Under the pieces are notes generated by a model that was not told the DNA's origin, ran no database searches, and was given only the letters and a program-made list of their open reading frames with translations. The position numbers and the translations under genes are program-made. This document shows positions 8,263 to 16,291 of a stretch of 64,000 nt of DNA, one piece after another (the stretch's first letter is position 1; every line of letters starts with the position of its first letter). The stretch comes from Chloroflexota bacterium (GTDB taxonomy: Bacteria > Chloroflexota > Anaerolineae > Anaerolineales > Villigracilaceae). The stretch spans positions 248,001-312,000 of the forward strand of contig JAIOOU010000015.1 of assembly GCA_021414245.1 (NCBI GenBank), in the 5' to 3' direction.

Positions 8263-9282
8263 ATGAAGAAACTCCTTGTCGTTGTCATTCTCTTTTTAGG
8301 CATTGCCGTGGTGGTGCTCAGTTTCGGCGAACTGGAAACCATTCTGCGCACTTTGCAAAAAGCTCATCTGGGATTCTTTCTGCTGGCGATCCTGATTCAG
8401 GTCGTATGGTTTTTCACCACCGGCCGGATGTATCAGTCCGTCTATCACCTATTGGGTTTGGATGAGACCATCCCGAACTTGAGCCGTATTGCTGCCGCCG
8501 CAAATTTTATCAATATCGTCGCACCGACCGCCGGCATGGGCGGTGTGGCTCTGTTTGCCAGTGAAGCACGCAGGCGCGGACATCCGGCCGGCCGGGCCAC
8601 CGTGGCGGCCGCCCTCTCGCTTTCCCTGGACCATGCAGCCTTCCTGTGCGTCCTGTCCCTGGGTCTGATCGTACTGGTCCGCCGCAACGACCTGCATGCC
8701 GGCGACCTTTCGGCGACCCTTTTTATGCTGGGCATTGCCATATCCTATGCCTTCATCTTGTACCTTGGCTACCGCTCGGAGGAAAAACTCGGGAATTTTC
8801 TCGCAAAACTGGCGAACATGGTCAACCGGGTGGTAAGATTTTTTCGGAGGAAAGACTACTTGAGTGAGGCCCGCGCGCATGAGTTTGCCCATGAAGTTGC
8901 GGAAGGATTTTCCGGATTAACCGAGCAGAAAACAAGCCTGGTGAGGCCCGTCCTGTGGGGGATTCTTGACAAGGCCCTGTTAATGCTGGTCCTGCTCTGC
9001 TCATTTTTGGCTTTTGAAGTCCCCTTCTCTGCCGGCACGATCATTGCAGGCTTTTCGATCGCCTATCTCTTCCTGATTGTCTCTCCCACCCCTTCCGGTA
9101 TCGGCATCGTCGAAGGTCTAATGCCGGTCGCGCTCAGCTCCCTGAACGTGGATTGGAGTCAGGCCGTGGTCATCACCCTCACCTATCGCACCGTTACGTT
9201 TTGGGTCCCGTTTGGGATCGGCGCCTGGGCATTCCGTTCGCTGCACGCTGCCGGGGAGGAACCGTCAACGAATGGGGTGTAA
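8263..9282 (+). CDS. lysylphosphatidylglycerol synthetase-type TM / UPF0104 flippase-like protein
   Basis: 339 residues with about 8 hydrophobic helices. It resembles the membrane half of MprF and the AglD/UPF0104 family: NFINIVAPTAGMGGVALFASEARRRGHPAGRATVAAALSLSLDH near 80-125, and SPTPSGIGIVEGLMPVAL plus TYRTVTFWVPFGIGAWAF near the end. These motifs are the family hallmark. Family members flip lipid-linked or aminoacyl lipids or assist glycan assembly; the substrate here is not shown. There is no cytoplasmic aminoacyl-transferase domain. The 3' end overlaps the convergent GT39-like gene by 18 nt. Confidence 0.85.
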   Translation: MKKLLVVVILFLGIAVVVLSFGELETILRTLQKAHLGFFLLAILIQVVWFFTTGRMYQSVYHLLGLDETIPNLSRIAAAANFINIVAPTAGMGGVALFASEARRRGHPAGRATVAAALSLSLDHAAFLCVLSLGLIVLVRRNDLHAGDLSATLFMLGIAISYAFILYLGYRSEEKLGNFLAKLANMVNRVVRFFRRKDYLSEARAHEFAHEVAEGFSGLTEQKTSLVRPVLWGILDKALLMLVLLCSFLAFEVPFSAGTIIAGFSIAYLFLIVSPTPSGIGIVEGLMPVALSSLNVDWSQAVVITLTYRTVTFWVPFGIGAWAFRSLHAAGEEPSTNGV

Positions 9283-10794
9283 CAAATATATCCCGCCATC
9301 CCTGTTCTCAAGGACAACTTCGAGTTCCGCGACCGGTGCATATTCAGAGGGAAGATAAACGTAATCATATGTATTGGGCTCGATCCAGATCAGATATACA
9401 TCCCTGTCATCTGCAAACAAGATGTACCGATAGCTTTCGATGGAGTTGATGCTTTCCCCGGATCTTCGGGGGGAGGCCAGGGTTTCATGTTGAGTCTGAA
9501 AAGCGACCATTTCGTTATAGTTTGAAAACAAACGGAATTCACCCGCCGGAGGATTTTCCTTCCAGTACCGAAGGATCGAATTCTGATTGACTTCGCGGGT
9601 GTTGATCCAATTCTCCGGAATGACACCTGAATGCGCATTCCCCATCAGTCCGATGGTGACACTGAACTGCAAGGCGCTCAGAATGGCGAGAAAAACGGAA
9701 CCTGTCACTGCCAATGGAAAATATGCGCGTGAATTGCCCTGGCGCAGGTGGCGCAATCCCAGTCCGATCACGGTTAAGAATAGAACAATCAGGGGAAAAT
9801 AAAACGGCAATTGGAATCTCCCCCATAAACGATTGAAGTATGCGGTCAGGGCGTTGCCGAACAGGCCGAGCATATAGATCAATCCGAAGCCGAGCGTGGA
9901 AGCGATCAACGGAGAAAAAACCCGGATTTTTCCCGCAAGAATGAACAACAGGAGTACGGCAAGAAGGATGCTTCCCCAAATCACCACATAAACCGGGCCT
10001 GTAAGATGCCTGGGGAGCGGGAGATCAGGAGTGAACCAGGCCAGTATGCCAAAGGTGTATTGCGAAAAGTACTCCATAAACGACAGCGGGGGACGGCGCG
10101 CCCCTGTACCGGTCATCCATGTATAGATCATCCATAAAAATGGGGGGATGGAAAACAACGCAACATAGGCGGTATGCAGAATCCGCTTAAGGGCCGGCCC
10201 CTTCGAATAGACAAATACAGCCATCAGTGCAGTCAGAACCAGGGTGTATCCCAGATAGCGTGTCAGCATCGCGAGGGATGCAATCAATGCGATCAGAGTC
10301 AGGGTCGCCCATTTTTGTTTTTCCGCATAATCATGGACCAGCAGCGCAAACAGAATGGGAAAAAGGGAGAACAGGTAATCCGTGCCAACCATGAAAAAAA
10401 TGGAGACAACCACTGCTCCGGTGTCGAGCAGAAATGCACCGAGCAGTGCGAAAGGATATTCCTCCTCGAAAATTTTGAGGAGGAATATCGATGAGAAATA
10501 TGCGCTCAACGCAAAGGCTGCAAACTGGATGACATGTGCCGCGGCAAATGCGCTCAGGCCGGCCGGATGCAAAAGACCGATCAGCATGGGGTAGAGCGGC
10601 GGCCAGAAAGAATATGCGCCGCCGCTGTAGTCGACAAGGCCCCGTCCCTCGATCCAATTCACTCCCGCGAACATATATGCGGTTGAGTCGCTGGAAACAC
10701 CCAGACCGTACTTTGATATACTCAGCCAGAGTGCAACGCCCCAACACGCGTGAAAGACAAGCAGGATCGCAAGTTTACGCCTGTAAGCAAACAT
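9265..10794 (-). CDS. GT39-like membrane glycosyltransferase (ArnT/PMT type)
   Basis: 509 residues, about 11 TM helices. After TM1 comes an exoplasmic loop with SDSTAYMFAGVNWIEGRGL and FWPPLYPMLIGLLH. The acidic SD and PPLYP pattern is typical of GT-C enzymes of the ArnT/PMT family, which take sugar from a polyprenyl-phosphate donor. A C-terminal extracytoplasmic domain of about 120 residues follows the last helix. Donor and acceptor are unknown. The polyprenyl-phosphoryl pentose route suggested elsewhere in the window could supply such an enzyme, but this is inference. The start at 10794 follows a TAAAAT box by 6 nt. It is divergent from the helicase gene 31 nt away. Confidence 0.8.
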   Translation of the reverse strand: MFAYRRKLAILLVFHACWGVALWLSISKYGLGVSSDSTAYMFAGVNWIEGRGLVDYSGGAYSFWPPLYPMLIGLLHPAGLSAFAAAHVIQFAAFALSAYFSSIFLLKIFEEEYPFALLGAFLLDTGAVVVSIFFMVGTDYLFSLFPILFALLVHDYAEKQKWATLTLIALIASLAMLTRYLGYTLVLTALMAVFVYSKGPALKRILHTAYVALFSIPPFLWMIYTWMTGTGARRPPLSFMEYFSQYTFGILAWFTPDLPLPRHLTGPVYVVIWGSILLAVLLLFILAGKIRVFSPLIASTLGFGLIYMLGLFGNALTAYFNRLWGRFQLPFYFPLIVLFLTVIGLGLRHLRQGNSRAYFPLAVTGSVFLAILSALQFSVTIGLMGNAHSGVIPENWINTREVNQNSILRYWKENPPAGEFRLFSNYNEMVAFQTQHETLASPRRSGESINSIESYRYILFADDRDVYLIWIEPNTYDYVYLPSEYAPVAELEVVLENRDGGIYLLHPIR

Positions 10795-10800
10795 TGGATG

Positions 10801-10806
10801 ATTTTA
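10801..10806 (-). promoter_or_regulatory. -10 box of the GT39-like gene (leaderless)
   Basis: TAAAAT on the minus strand ends 6 nt before the ATG at 10794; no ribosome-binding site is present. Confidence 0.5.
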
Positions 10807-10825
10807 TCCCAGCAGACACAAATTA

Positions 10826-13348
10826 ATGTCACCTTTGAAAACCTCCCGCATTCAACGATTACTGGACCAATGGAAACAGGACGCGGAGACCGCCCCGAAT
10901 TTTTCGGCCTGGAAAACGACCCCTGCCCGTCCGGCCCGGACGCATCCCTTCCCGACCGATCTGCCTGCCCCGCTTCGAGAGGCGTTATCCTCCCGCGGCA
11001 TTGACCAGCTCTACTCCCATCAACTTTCCGCATGGACTCGTTCGCGTGCCGGAAAAAACATCATCCTTTCCACAGGCACGGCCAGTGGAAAAACGCTGGC
11101 CTACAACCTGCCGATCCTGGCGGCCCTGCAGCAAGATCCTGAAGCGCGGGCGATTTATTTATTCCCCACCAAGGCTTTGGCTCAGGATCAATTCTCAACT
11201 CTTGAAAAATTTAATGCAGCAGCGGCCATCTATGATGGAGACACCCCGCAAAAGGACCGTCCCTCCATCCGCAGGAATGCCCGCATTGTGCTCTCCAATC
11301 CGGACATGCTGCATACCGGCGTCCTGCCTCACCATGCCAATTGGAGTGACTTCTTCACCCACTTGAAGTTCATTGTCATCGACGAAGCGCACACCTACCG
11401 CGGAGTCTTCGGCTCGCATGTGGCCAACGTCATCCGCCGGCTCAAGCGCGTGGCGGATTTTTACGGCGCAAAACCTCAATTCATCCTGGCTTCGGCCACC
11501 ATTGGCAATCCAAAGCAGCTCGCTGAAAATTTAATCGAGGAGCCCGTTGAGTTAATAGACAACGACGGCTCCTCGCGCGGAGAGCGCCACTTCATCCTCT
11601 ACAACCCGCCCGTTACGGATGCTGCCCTGGGATTAAGAAAAAGCAGTCTGCTAGAAGGAGTCCGGCTGGCCGGTGACCTGCTTTCGCACGACGTTCAAAG
11701 CGTGGTTTTTGCAAGGACACGCAGAAGCGTGGAGATCATTCTGACGTATCTGCAGGGCAATCACCCCAAATCTCAAAATACAAACCCGATCCGCGGATAT
11801 CGTTCGGGCTACCTGCCCGCCCAACGGCGCGAGATCGAACAGGGACTGAGGGATGGTTCGGTCAAGACGGTTGTGGCAACCAATGCCCTCGAGCTGGGAA
11901 TTGACATCGGCGGACTCGGCGCGGCGCTCCTGGTCGGGTATCCGGGGACCATCGCAAGTGCGCGCCAGCAGGCAGGTCGGGCCGGACGCGGGGATGCACC
12001 CGCGATCTCGGTAATGATCGCTTCGCCCAATCCGCTGGATCAGTTCCTGGCCCACCATCCTGAATATTTCTTCGGCAGTTCACCGGAGATGGCTCTGGTG
12101 AATCCAAATCATCTGTTGATTCTGCTCGAGCATCTGCGCTGCGCCATGTTCGAGCTGCCCTTTCAAAAAGGCGACGGCTTCGGCAGCATCTCGGACGAAC
12201 TGCTGGATGAATATCTTGAATTTTTGGTATCCAATCAGGATGCGCATTTCTCGAACGAAAAATATTATTGGATGAAGGACCAGTATCCCGCCGCGAACAT
12301 CTCACTGCGTTCCGCCTCGCCGCAAAGTGTGGTCCTGCAATCCACGGCCGAGGATGGCCGGCCGATCACGATCGGCACCGTGGACGGCGAGAGCGCCGCC
12401 TGGATGGTCCACCCGGGCGCGATCTACATGCACGAGGGACAGCAATACTTTGTGCAGGAATTGAACCTGGAAGGCTTTGTGGCCCAGCTGGTGCCCGTCG
12501 GCCTGGACTATTACACCGAGCCGCAAAGCAACTCCGAGATCGAAGTATTAAATGAAATCGCCCGTGCAGACATTCCCGGCGGCCTGAGGGCCTACGGTGA
12601 AATTCAAGTGACCACCCAGGTCATAGGCTTTCGGAAGATCCGCTGGTTCACCTATGAAACGCTCGGACAGGAACCTCTTGATATGCCGCCCTCCCCATTG
12701 CAGACCACGGGCTACTGGCTTTCCCTATCCGAACAGACTGTCGCGGTTCTACGCGACGCCGGGGCCTGGACCAACGACCCGAACGATTACGGCCCCGACT
12801 GGCCGAAGATCCGTGACCGTGTGCGCGCAAGAGATGGATACAAATGTCAGGTCTGCGGAGCGGTTGAAAGCGGACGTCAGCACGATGTCCATCACAAGGT
12901 CCCGTTTCGCTCCTTCATGCGCGACGGCATACTGGACCGTGAACTGGCCAATCGTTTGGAAAACCTGACCACGCTTTGCCAGAACTGCCATCACAAGGTC
13001 GAACAAAATGTGCGTATCCGCAGCGGACTGGCCGGGCTGGGCTTCGTGCTCGGCAACCTCGCACCGTTATTTTTGATGTGTGACACCCGTGATCTGGGAA
13101 CTCACACCGACCCGGTCGGCACGATCGACGGCCAGCCCACCGTTGTTTTGTATGACCTTGTTCCTGCGGGGATCGGTTTCAGCCAGAAATTGTTTGAAAT
13201 TCATGATGAATTAATTCAACGTGCATTTGAATTGGTCAGTCAATGCGAATGTGAAGACGGCTGCCCCTCCTGCGTGGGACCCGGCGGCGAGAATGGCATC
13301 GGCGGCAGGCAGGAAACTCTGGCGATCCTGAAATGCCTGACGAAATGA
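10826..13348 (+). CDS. DEAD/DEAH-box helicase of MrfA type with an embedded HNH domain
   Basis: 840 residues. SF2 helicase core: Walker A STGTASGKT (about 85-93), PTKALAQDQ (Ia), DEAH in VIDEAHTYRG (about 188), SATIGNP (III), and TNALELGIDIGGL with QQAGRAGRG (V/VI). The C-terminus is the MrfA/DUF1998 type, ending with CECEDGCPSC near 806-815. Between them, at about 660-735, is an HNH module: CQVCG, DVHHKVPFRSF, and CQNCHH. MrfA helicases act with MrfB in mitomycin-type lesion repair; here a nuclease-like domain is built in. The HNH could also be only a structural zinc fold. No MrfB gene is adjacent. Start ATG 10826 has no clear Shine-Dalgarno sequence. Confidence 0.9.
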   Translation: MSPLKTSRIQRLLDQWKQDAETAPNFSAWKTTPARPARTHPFPTDLPAPLREALSSRGIDQLYSHQLSAWTRSRAGKNIILSTGTASGKTLAYNLPILAALQQDPEARAIYLFPTKALAQDQFSTLEKFNAAAAIYDGDTPQKDRPSIRRNARIVLSNPDMLHTGVLPHHANWSDFFTHLKFIVIDEAHTYRGVFGSHVANVIRRLKRVADFYGAKPQFILASATIGNPKQLAENLIEEPVELIDNDGSSRGERHFILYNPPVTDAALGLRKSSLLEGVRLAGDLLSHDVQSVVFARTRRSVEIILTYLQGNHPKSQNTNPIRGYRSGYLPAQRREIEQGLRDGSVKTVVATNALELGIDIGGLGAALLVGYPGTIASARQQAGRAGRGDAPAISVMIASPNPLDQFLAHHPEYFFGSSPEMALVNPNHLLILLEHLRCAMFELPFQKGDGFGSISDELLDEYLEFLVSNQDAHFSNEKYYWMKDQYPAANISLRSASPQSVVLQSTAEDGRPITIGTVDGESAAWMVHPGAIYMHEGQQYFVQELNLEGFVAQLVPVGLDYYTEPQSNSEIEVLNEIARADIPGGLRAYGEIQVTTQVIGFRKIRWFTYETLGQEPLDMPPSPLQTTGYWLSLSEQTVAVLRDAGAWTNDPNDYGPDWPKIRDRVRARDGYKCQVCGAVESGRQHDVHHKVPFRSFMRDGILDRELANRLENLTTLCQNCHHKVEQNVRIRSGLAGLGFVLGNLAPLFLMCDTRDLGTHTDPVGTIDGQPTVVLYDLVPAGIGFSQKLFEIHDELIQRAFELVSQCECEDGCPSCVGPGGENGIGGRQETLAILKCLTK

Positions 13349-13373
13349 AAAAACAATTTAAAGGAGAATACCC

Positions 13374-13808
13374 ATGCAATGGATCACCCGCTCTCACGTT
13401 CATGTGGACCGCGTCGCCTGCCCCTGGCTCATCACCCGCTTTATCGATAACGAAGCGGAGTTTTTATTCGTGCCGGCCAGTCAAATTGAAAAAGTTGCGA
13501 AGGAAACAGGCGCCATTCCATACGATGCGCCCGGCGTGGAACTGGGTCATGTCGACGGACGCTGCTCTTTTGAATCCATCATCCTCAAATACGGTCTGAA
13601 GGAACCGGGCCTTTTACGTTTGGCCAGGATCGTCCACGCTGCGGATGTGGATGCGGATATTGACACAGACCCCATCGCCCGCGGACTCGAAGCGATTGCC
13701 AGCGGGTACAGCCTGCGCTTCCCCGAGGATATGGAAAATCTCGAACATCAATTTGAAGTGTACGATGCCTTGTATGCCTGGTGCCGCCTGGATGTGGCGA
13801 AGAAATAA
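13374..13808 (+). CDS. stand-alone ChrB C-terminal (chromate resistance) domain protein
   Basis: 144 residues, matching the ChrB C-terminal domain only (PF09828): starts WITRSHVHVDRVACPWLITRFID and continues with FVPASQIEKVAKETGAIPYD, then HVDGRCSFESI. In ChrB this domain is thought to sense or reduce chromate; the N-terminal regulatory half is missing, as in many free-standing homologues. AAGGAG lies 7 nt before the ATG. The gene follows the helicase by 25 nt and an MFS pump follows 11 nt later, so the pair is likely co-transcribed. The conserved His, Cys and Asp residues suggest metal binding; the true ligand is not known. Confidence 0.85.
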   Translation: MQWITRSHVHVDRVACPWLITRFIDNEAEFLFVPASQIEKVAKETGAIPYDAPGVELGHVDGRCSFESIILKYGLKEPGLLRLARIVHAADVDADIDTDPIARGLEAIASGYSLRFPEDMENLEHQFEVYDALYAWCRLDVAKK

Positions 13809-13819
13809 AAAGGAAAATC

Positions 13820-15049
13820 ATGAACCAACCTCATCAACGCGACATCAACCTTCTTTTTTCCACCCGCATCATCCGGCTGTTCTGCTACGGCTTTCTTTCC
13901 GTGGTGATCGCCCTGTATCTTTCAGAGACCGGTCTGACCGAAAAGCAGATCGGCCTGCTCTTCACATTGACCCTGGCCGGGGACGCGGGTATTACCCTCT
14001 GGCTGACCACCAGCGCGGACCGCTTCGGGCGCAAACGCACCCTTCTGATCGGTGCGCTCCTGATGCTGGGCGCGGGGATCGTTTTCATCCTGACCGACAA
14101 TATCATCATCCTGATGGCGGCCGCCATCATCGGCGTCATCAGCCCGAGCGGCAACGAGATCGGCCCCTTCCTTTCGGTGGAACAAGCCGGGTTGACCCAG
14201 ATCATCGCGAACGAAAAACGCACAAACGTATTTGCCTGGTACAACATGCTCGGTTCGTTCGCCACGGCCACGGGCGCACTCGCGGGCGGATGGCTGGCGC
14301 AGCTTCTGCAAAGCGGCGGCCGGACCGCATTGGAGTCCTACCGCTTTGTTTTGATGGGTTACGCGATCGGCGGGTTGCTGCTTTTGGTCTTGTTCCTATG
14401 GCTGTCACCTGCCATTGAGATCACGGAGCCGGCAAGCACGGTAAAGCGCACCCTTGGTCTGCACCGTTCGCGTGCCGTCGTTCTCAAGTTAAGCGCCCTC
14501 TTCGCATTGGACGCTTTCGCAGGCGGCCTGATCGTGCAAAGCATGATCGCATACTGGTTCCATGTCAAATTCGGCGTGGACTCGGGCGTGCTGGGCAGCA
14601 TCTTTTTCGGAGCCAATGTGCTCGCCGGAATTTCGGCCCTGCTGGCCGTGCCGCTCGCCGCGCGGATCGGCCTGATCAACACCATGGTCTTTACGCACAT
14701 CCCCTCCAATATTCTCCTGATGCTGGTCCCCTTGATGCCGACTCTGCCTTTTGCCATCGGACTGCTGCTGCTGCGATTCAGCATCTCCCAAATGGACGTG
14801 CCCACGCGTCAATCGTACACGATGGCTGTTGTGGCGCCGGACGAGCGGTCCGCCGCCGCGGGAGTGACCGCCATTGCCCGTTCTGTGGGCGCTGCCCTCT
14901 CCCCATCATTGACCGGCATCCTGTTCAGTATTCCAGCCCTGTTCAACGCGCCGCTCCTGCTCGCCGGCGGGCTCAAGATCGTTTACGACCTTTTATTATT
15001 CAGGGAATTCCGCGCGGTCAAACCGCCCGAGGAAAGCAGCAAGGCTTAA
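13820..15049 (+). CDS. MFS transporter, linked to the ChrB-like gene
   Basis: 409 residues, 12 predicted TM helices. The MFS signature appears in loop 2-3 as SADRFGRKRTLLIGALLMLG. The second half has FRFS-type helices around LLLRFSISQMDVPTRQSYTMAVV. Substrate not determined; pairing with a ChrB-domain protein is common and suggests an oxyanion or drug efflux role, but that is inference. The longer in-frame start at 13781 would overlap the ChrB gene; ATG 13820 with AAGGAAAA 3 nt upstream fits family length better. A bidirectional terminator follows directly after the stop. Confidence 0.85.
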   Translation: MNQPHQRDINLLFSTRIIRLFCYGFLSVVIALYLSETGLTEKQIGLLFTLTLAGDAGITLWLTTSADRFGRKRTLLIGALLMLGAGIVFILTDNIIILMAAAIIGVISPSGNEIGPFLSVEQAGLTQIIANEKRTNVFAWYNMLGSFATATGALAGGWLAQLLQSGGRTALESYRFVLMGYAIGGLLLLVLFLWLSPAIEITEPASTVKRTLGLHRSRAVVLKLSALFALDAFAGGLIVQSMIAYWFHVKFGVDSGVLGSIFFGANVLAGISALLAVPLAARIGLINTMVFTHIPSNILLMLVPLMPTLPFAIGLLLLRFSISQMDVPTRQSYTMAVVAPDERSAAAGVTAIARSVGAALSPSLTGILFSIPALFNAPLLLAGGLKIVYDLLLFREFRAVKPPEESSKA

Positions 15050-15085
15050 ACAAAAACGGAGAGCGCCATGCTCTCCGTTTTTGTT
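15049..15085. terminator. bidirectional terminator between MFS gene and surE
   Basis: 16-bp perfect arms (15049-15064, 15070-15085) with a 5-nt loop; A-run on the left, T-run on the right. The left arm begins at the last base of the MFS stop codon. Confidence 0.88.
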
Positions 15086-15893
15086 ATCCGCGCAGGAACT
15101 TTTCGAATTCAGACAGGTCCACGCGCGCAGTCATGTCCAGGATCAGCGGCGTGACCGCCACCATTTTCTTTTTTCGCAGAACATACACGTCCGAATCCTC
15201 GTCCTCCTCCTTGAGTGAGGCGGATTCCTTGTAGGAGATCGAGCCGGGCACATCCCAGGAGTCCCTCACAGCCGGGACCGGCATATAGTATCGCTGGCGT
15301 GAAAGCCTGGTGGTCTGCCACGCAGTTTCCGGCGTCGCATGACTCGGGACTTCCACCTTGAGCAGGTCCACATCCATTGGGAATTTCTTTTCGAGCAGCA
15401 GTCTGCCAAAATAAGCGCTGAAATATCCGGCCGCTGAAAAATCGATGTCCTCCGAATGGGACAAATGATATTGGGTCTCGGTTTGCAATGAAATGGCCAG
15501 CGCGGGGACTCCCAGTGAGGCAGCCTCCATGGCCGCGCCCACCGTGCCGGAGATCGTGATGCCCGTGCCGACGTTCTCTCCGTAATTGATGCCGGAGACC
15601 ACCAGGTCGGGTCTTTGCGGAAGGATCTCGAACATGCCATGCAGGACGGATTGGGCCGGGGACCCGCCGACCGCATACACGGTCCACTCCTGACCGTTGA
15701 CCTGCATCTGCTCGCGGCGAATGATCCCGTCTGACGTGCTGGGCAGGCTGCGGCCCATGCCCGAGGATTGTTCGCGCGGGGCGGCCACGGTCACATAGCC
15801 GATCTTTGAAAGTTCGCCCGCGGCGGCCCACAGTCCGGGGGAGCGGATGCCGTCATCATTGGTCAGAAGAATGTGCGGTTTCTTGGTTTTCAT
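15084..15893 (-). CDS. surE: 5'/3'-nucleotidase SurE
   Basis: 269 residues. Family hallmarks: ILLTNDDGIRSPG at the N-terminus (metal Asp-Asp), APREQSSGMGRSLP, and VVSGINYGENVG with the metal-binding Asn. SurE is a cytoplasmic metal-dependent phosphatase acting on nucleoside mono- and polyphosphates, linked to stationary survival. In-frame ATGs occur 18 and 9 nt upstream, but a TATAAT ends 7 nt before the ATG at 15893 and these other ATGs lie within or beside the promoter, so MKTKKPHILL was taken as the start. A tRNA-Arg gene lies just upstream on the same strand. Confidence 0.95.
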   Translation of the reverse strand: MKTKKPHILLTNDDGIRSPGLWAAAGELSKIGYVTVAAPREQSSGMGRSLPSTSDGIIRREQMQVNGQEWTVYAVGGSPAQSVLHGMFEILPQRPDLVVSGINYGENVGTGITISGTVGAAMEAASLGVPALAISLQTETQYHLSHSEDIDFSAAGYFSAYFGRLLLEKKFPMDVDLLKVEVPSHATPETAWQTTRLSRQRYYMPVPAVRDSWDVPGSISYKESASLKEEDEDSDVYVLRKKKMVAVTPLILDMTARVDLSEFEKFLRG

Positions 15894-15900
15894 AAGGGTC

Positions 15901-15906
15901 ATTATA
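15901..15906 (-). promoter_or_regulatory. -10 box of surE (near-leaderless)
   Basis: TATAAT on the minus strand ends 7 nt before the surE ATG at 15893, with no ribosome-binding site. Confidence 0.5.
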
Positions 15907-15944
15907 AACAAAAAACCACCCTTTGATTAAAAGGCGGCTTTTAG

Positions 15945-16018
15945 TGCTCCCGGCAGGACTCGAACCTGCGACCTATTGCTCCGCAAGCAAGCGCTCTAAT
16001 CCACTGAGCTACGGAAGC
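15945..16018 (-). tRNA. tRNA-Arg(GCG)
   Basis: 74-nt cloverleaf. The acceptor GCTTCCG pairs with CGGGAGC, D-stem GCTC/GAGC, T-arm GCAGG-TTCGAAT-CCTGC. The anticodon loop TTGCGGA gives GCG (reads CGC/CGU, Arg), and G37 fits Arg isoacceptors. The outermost anticodon-stem pair is a C/T mismatch. CCA is not encoded. Most bacteria read these codons with an ACG anticodon edited to inosine. Confidence 0.9.
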
Positions 16019-16182
16019 GTTTTTTGTGCGGGTGGTATTTTACTGTAATGTGGGGGGGCGGTCAAGGTGGCCGGCATATTCGATGCTTTTTTACAGGGAC
16101 CAAAACATGCAGAGTGGCTGTATGATTAGCCTGGTTCACAGTCCCGCTTCCCGGGCCGGGGATGGGAGAAAGCCAAAGGTAT

Positions 16183-16218
16183 TAATCTTTTTCCGGGGGG
16201 AATTCCCCCCAAAGATTA
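16183..16218. repeat. G/C-block hairpin upstream of the sensor kinase
   Basis: GGGGGGAATTCCCCCC (16195-16210) sits inside an outer stem TAATCTTT (16183-16190) and AAAGATTA (16211-16218), with four unpaired bases on the left side. It lies about 75 nt upstream of the kinase ATG. It could be an operator or an mRNA leader structure. Confidence 0.5.
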
Positions 16219-16291
16219 TGGCGGCCTCAGGCAATTGGATATAGAATGTTGGCAAGTGCCCTAGACAACTAAAAACAAATGCAGGAGAGTT

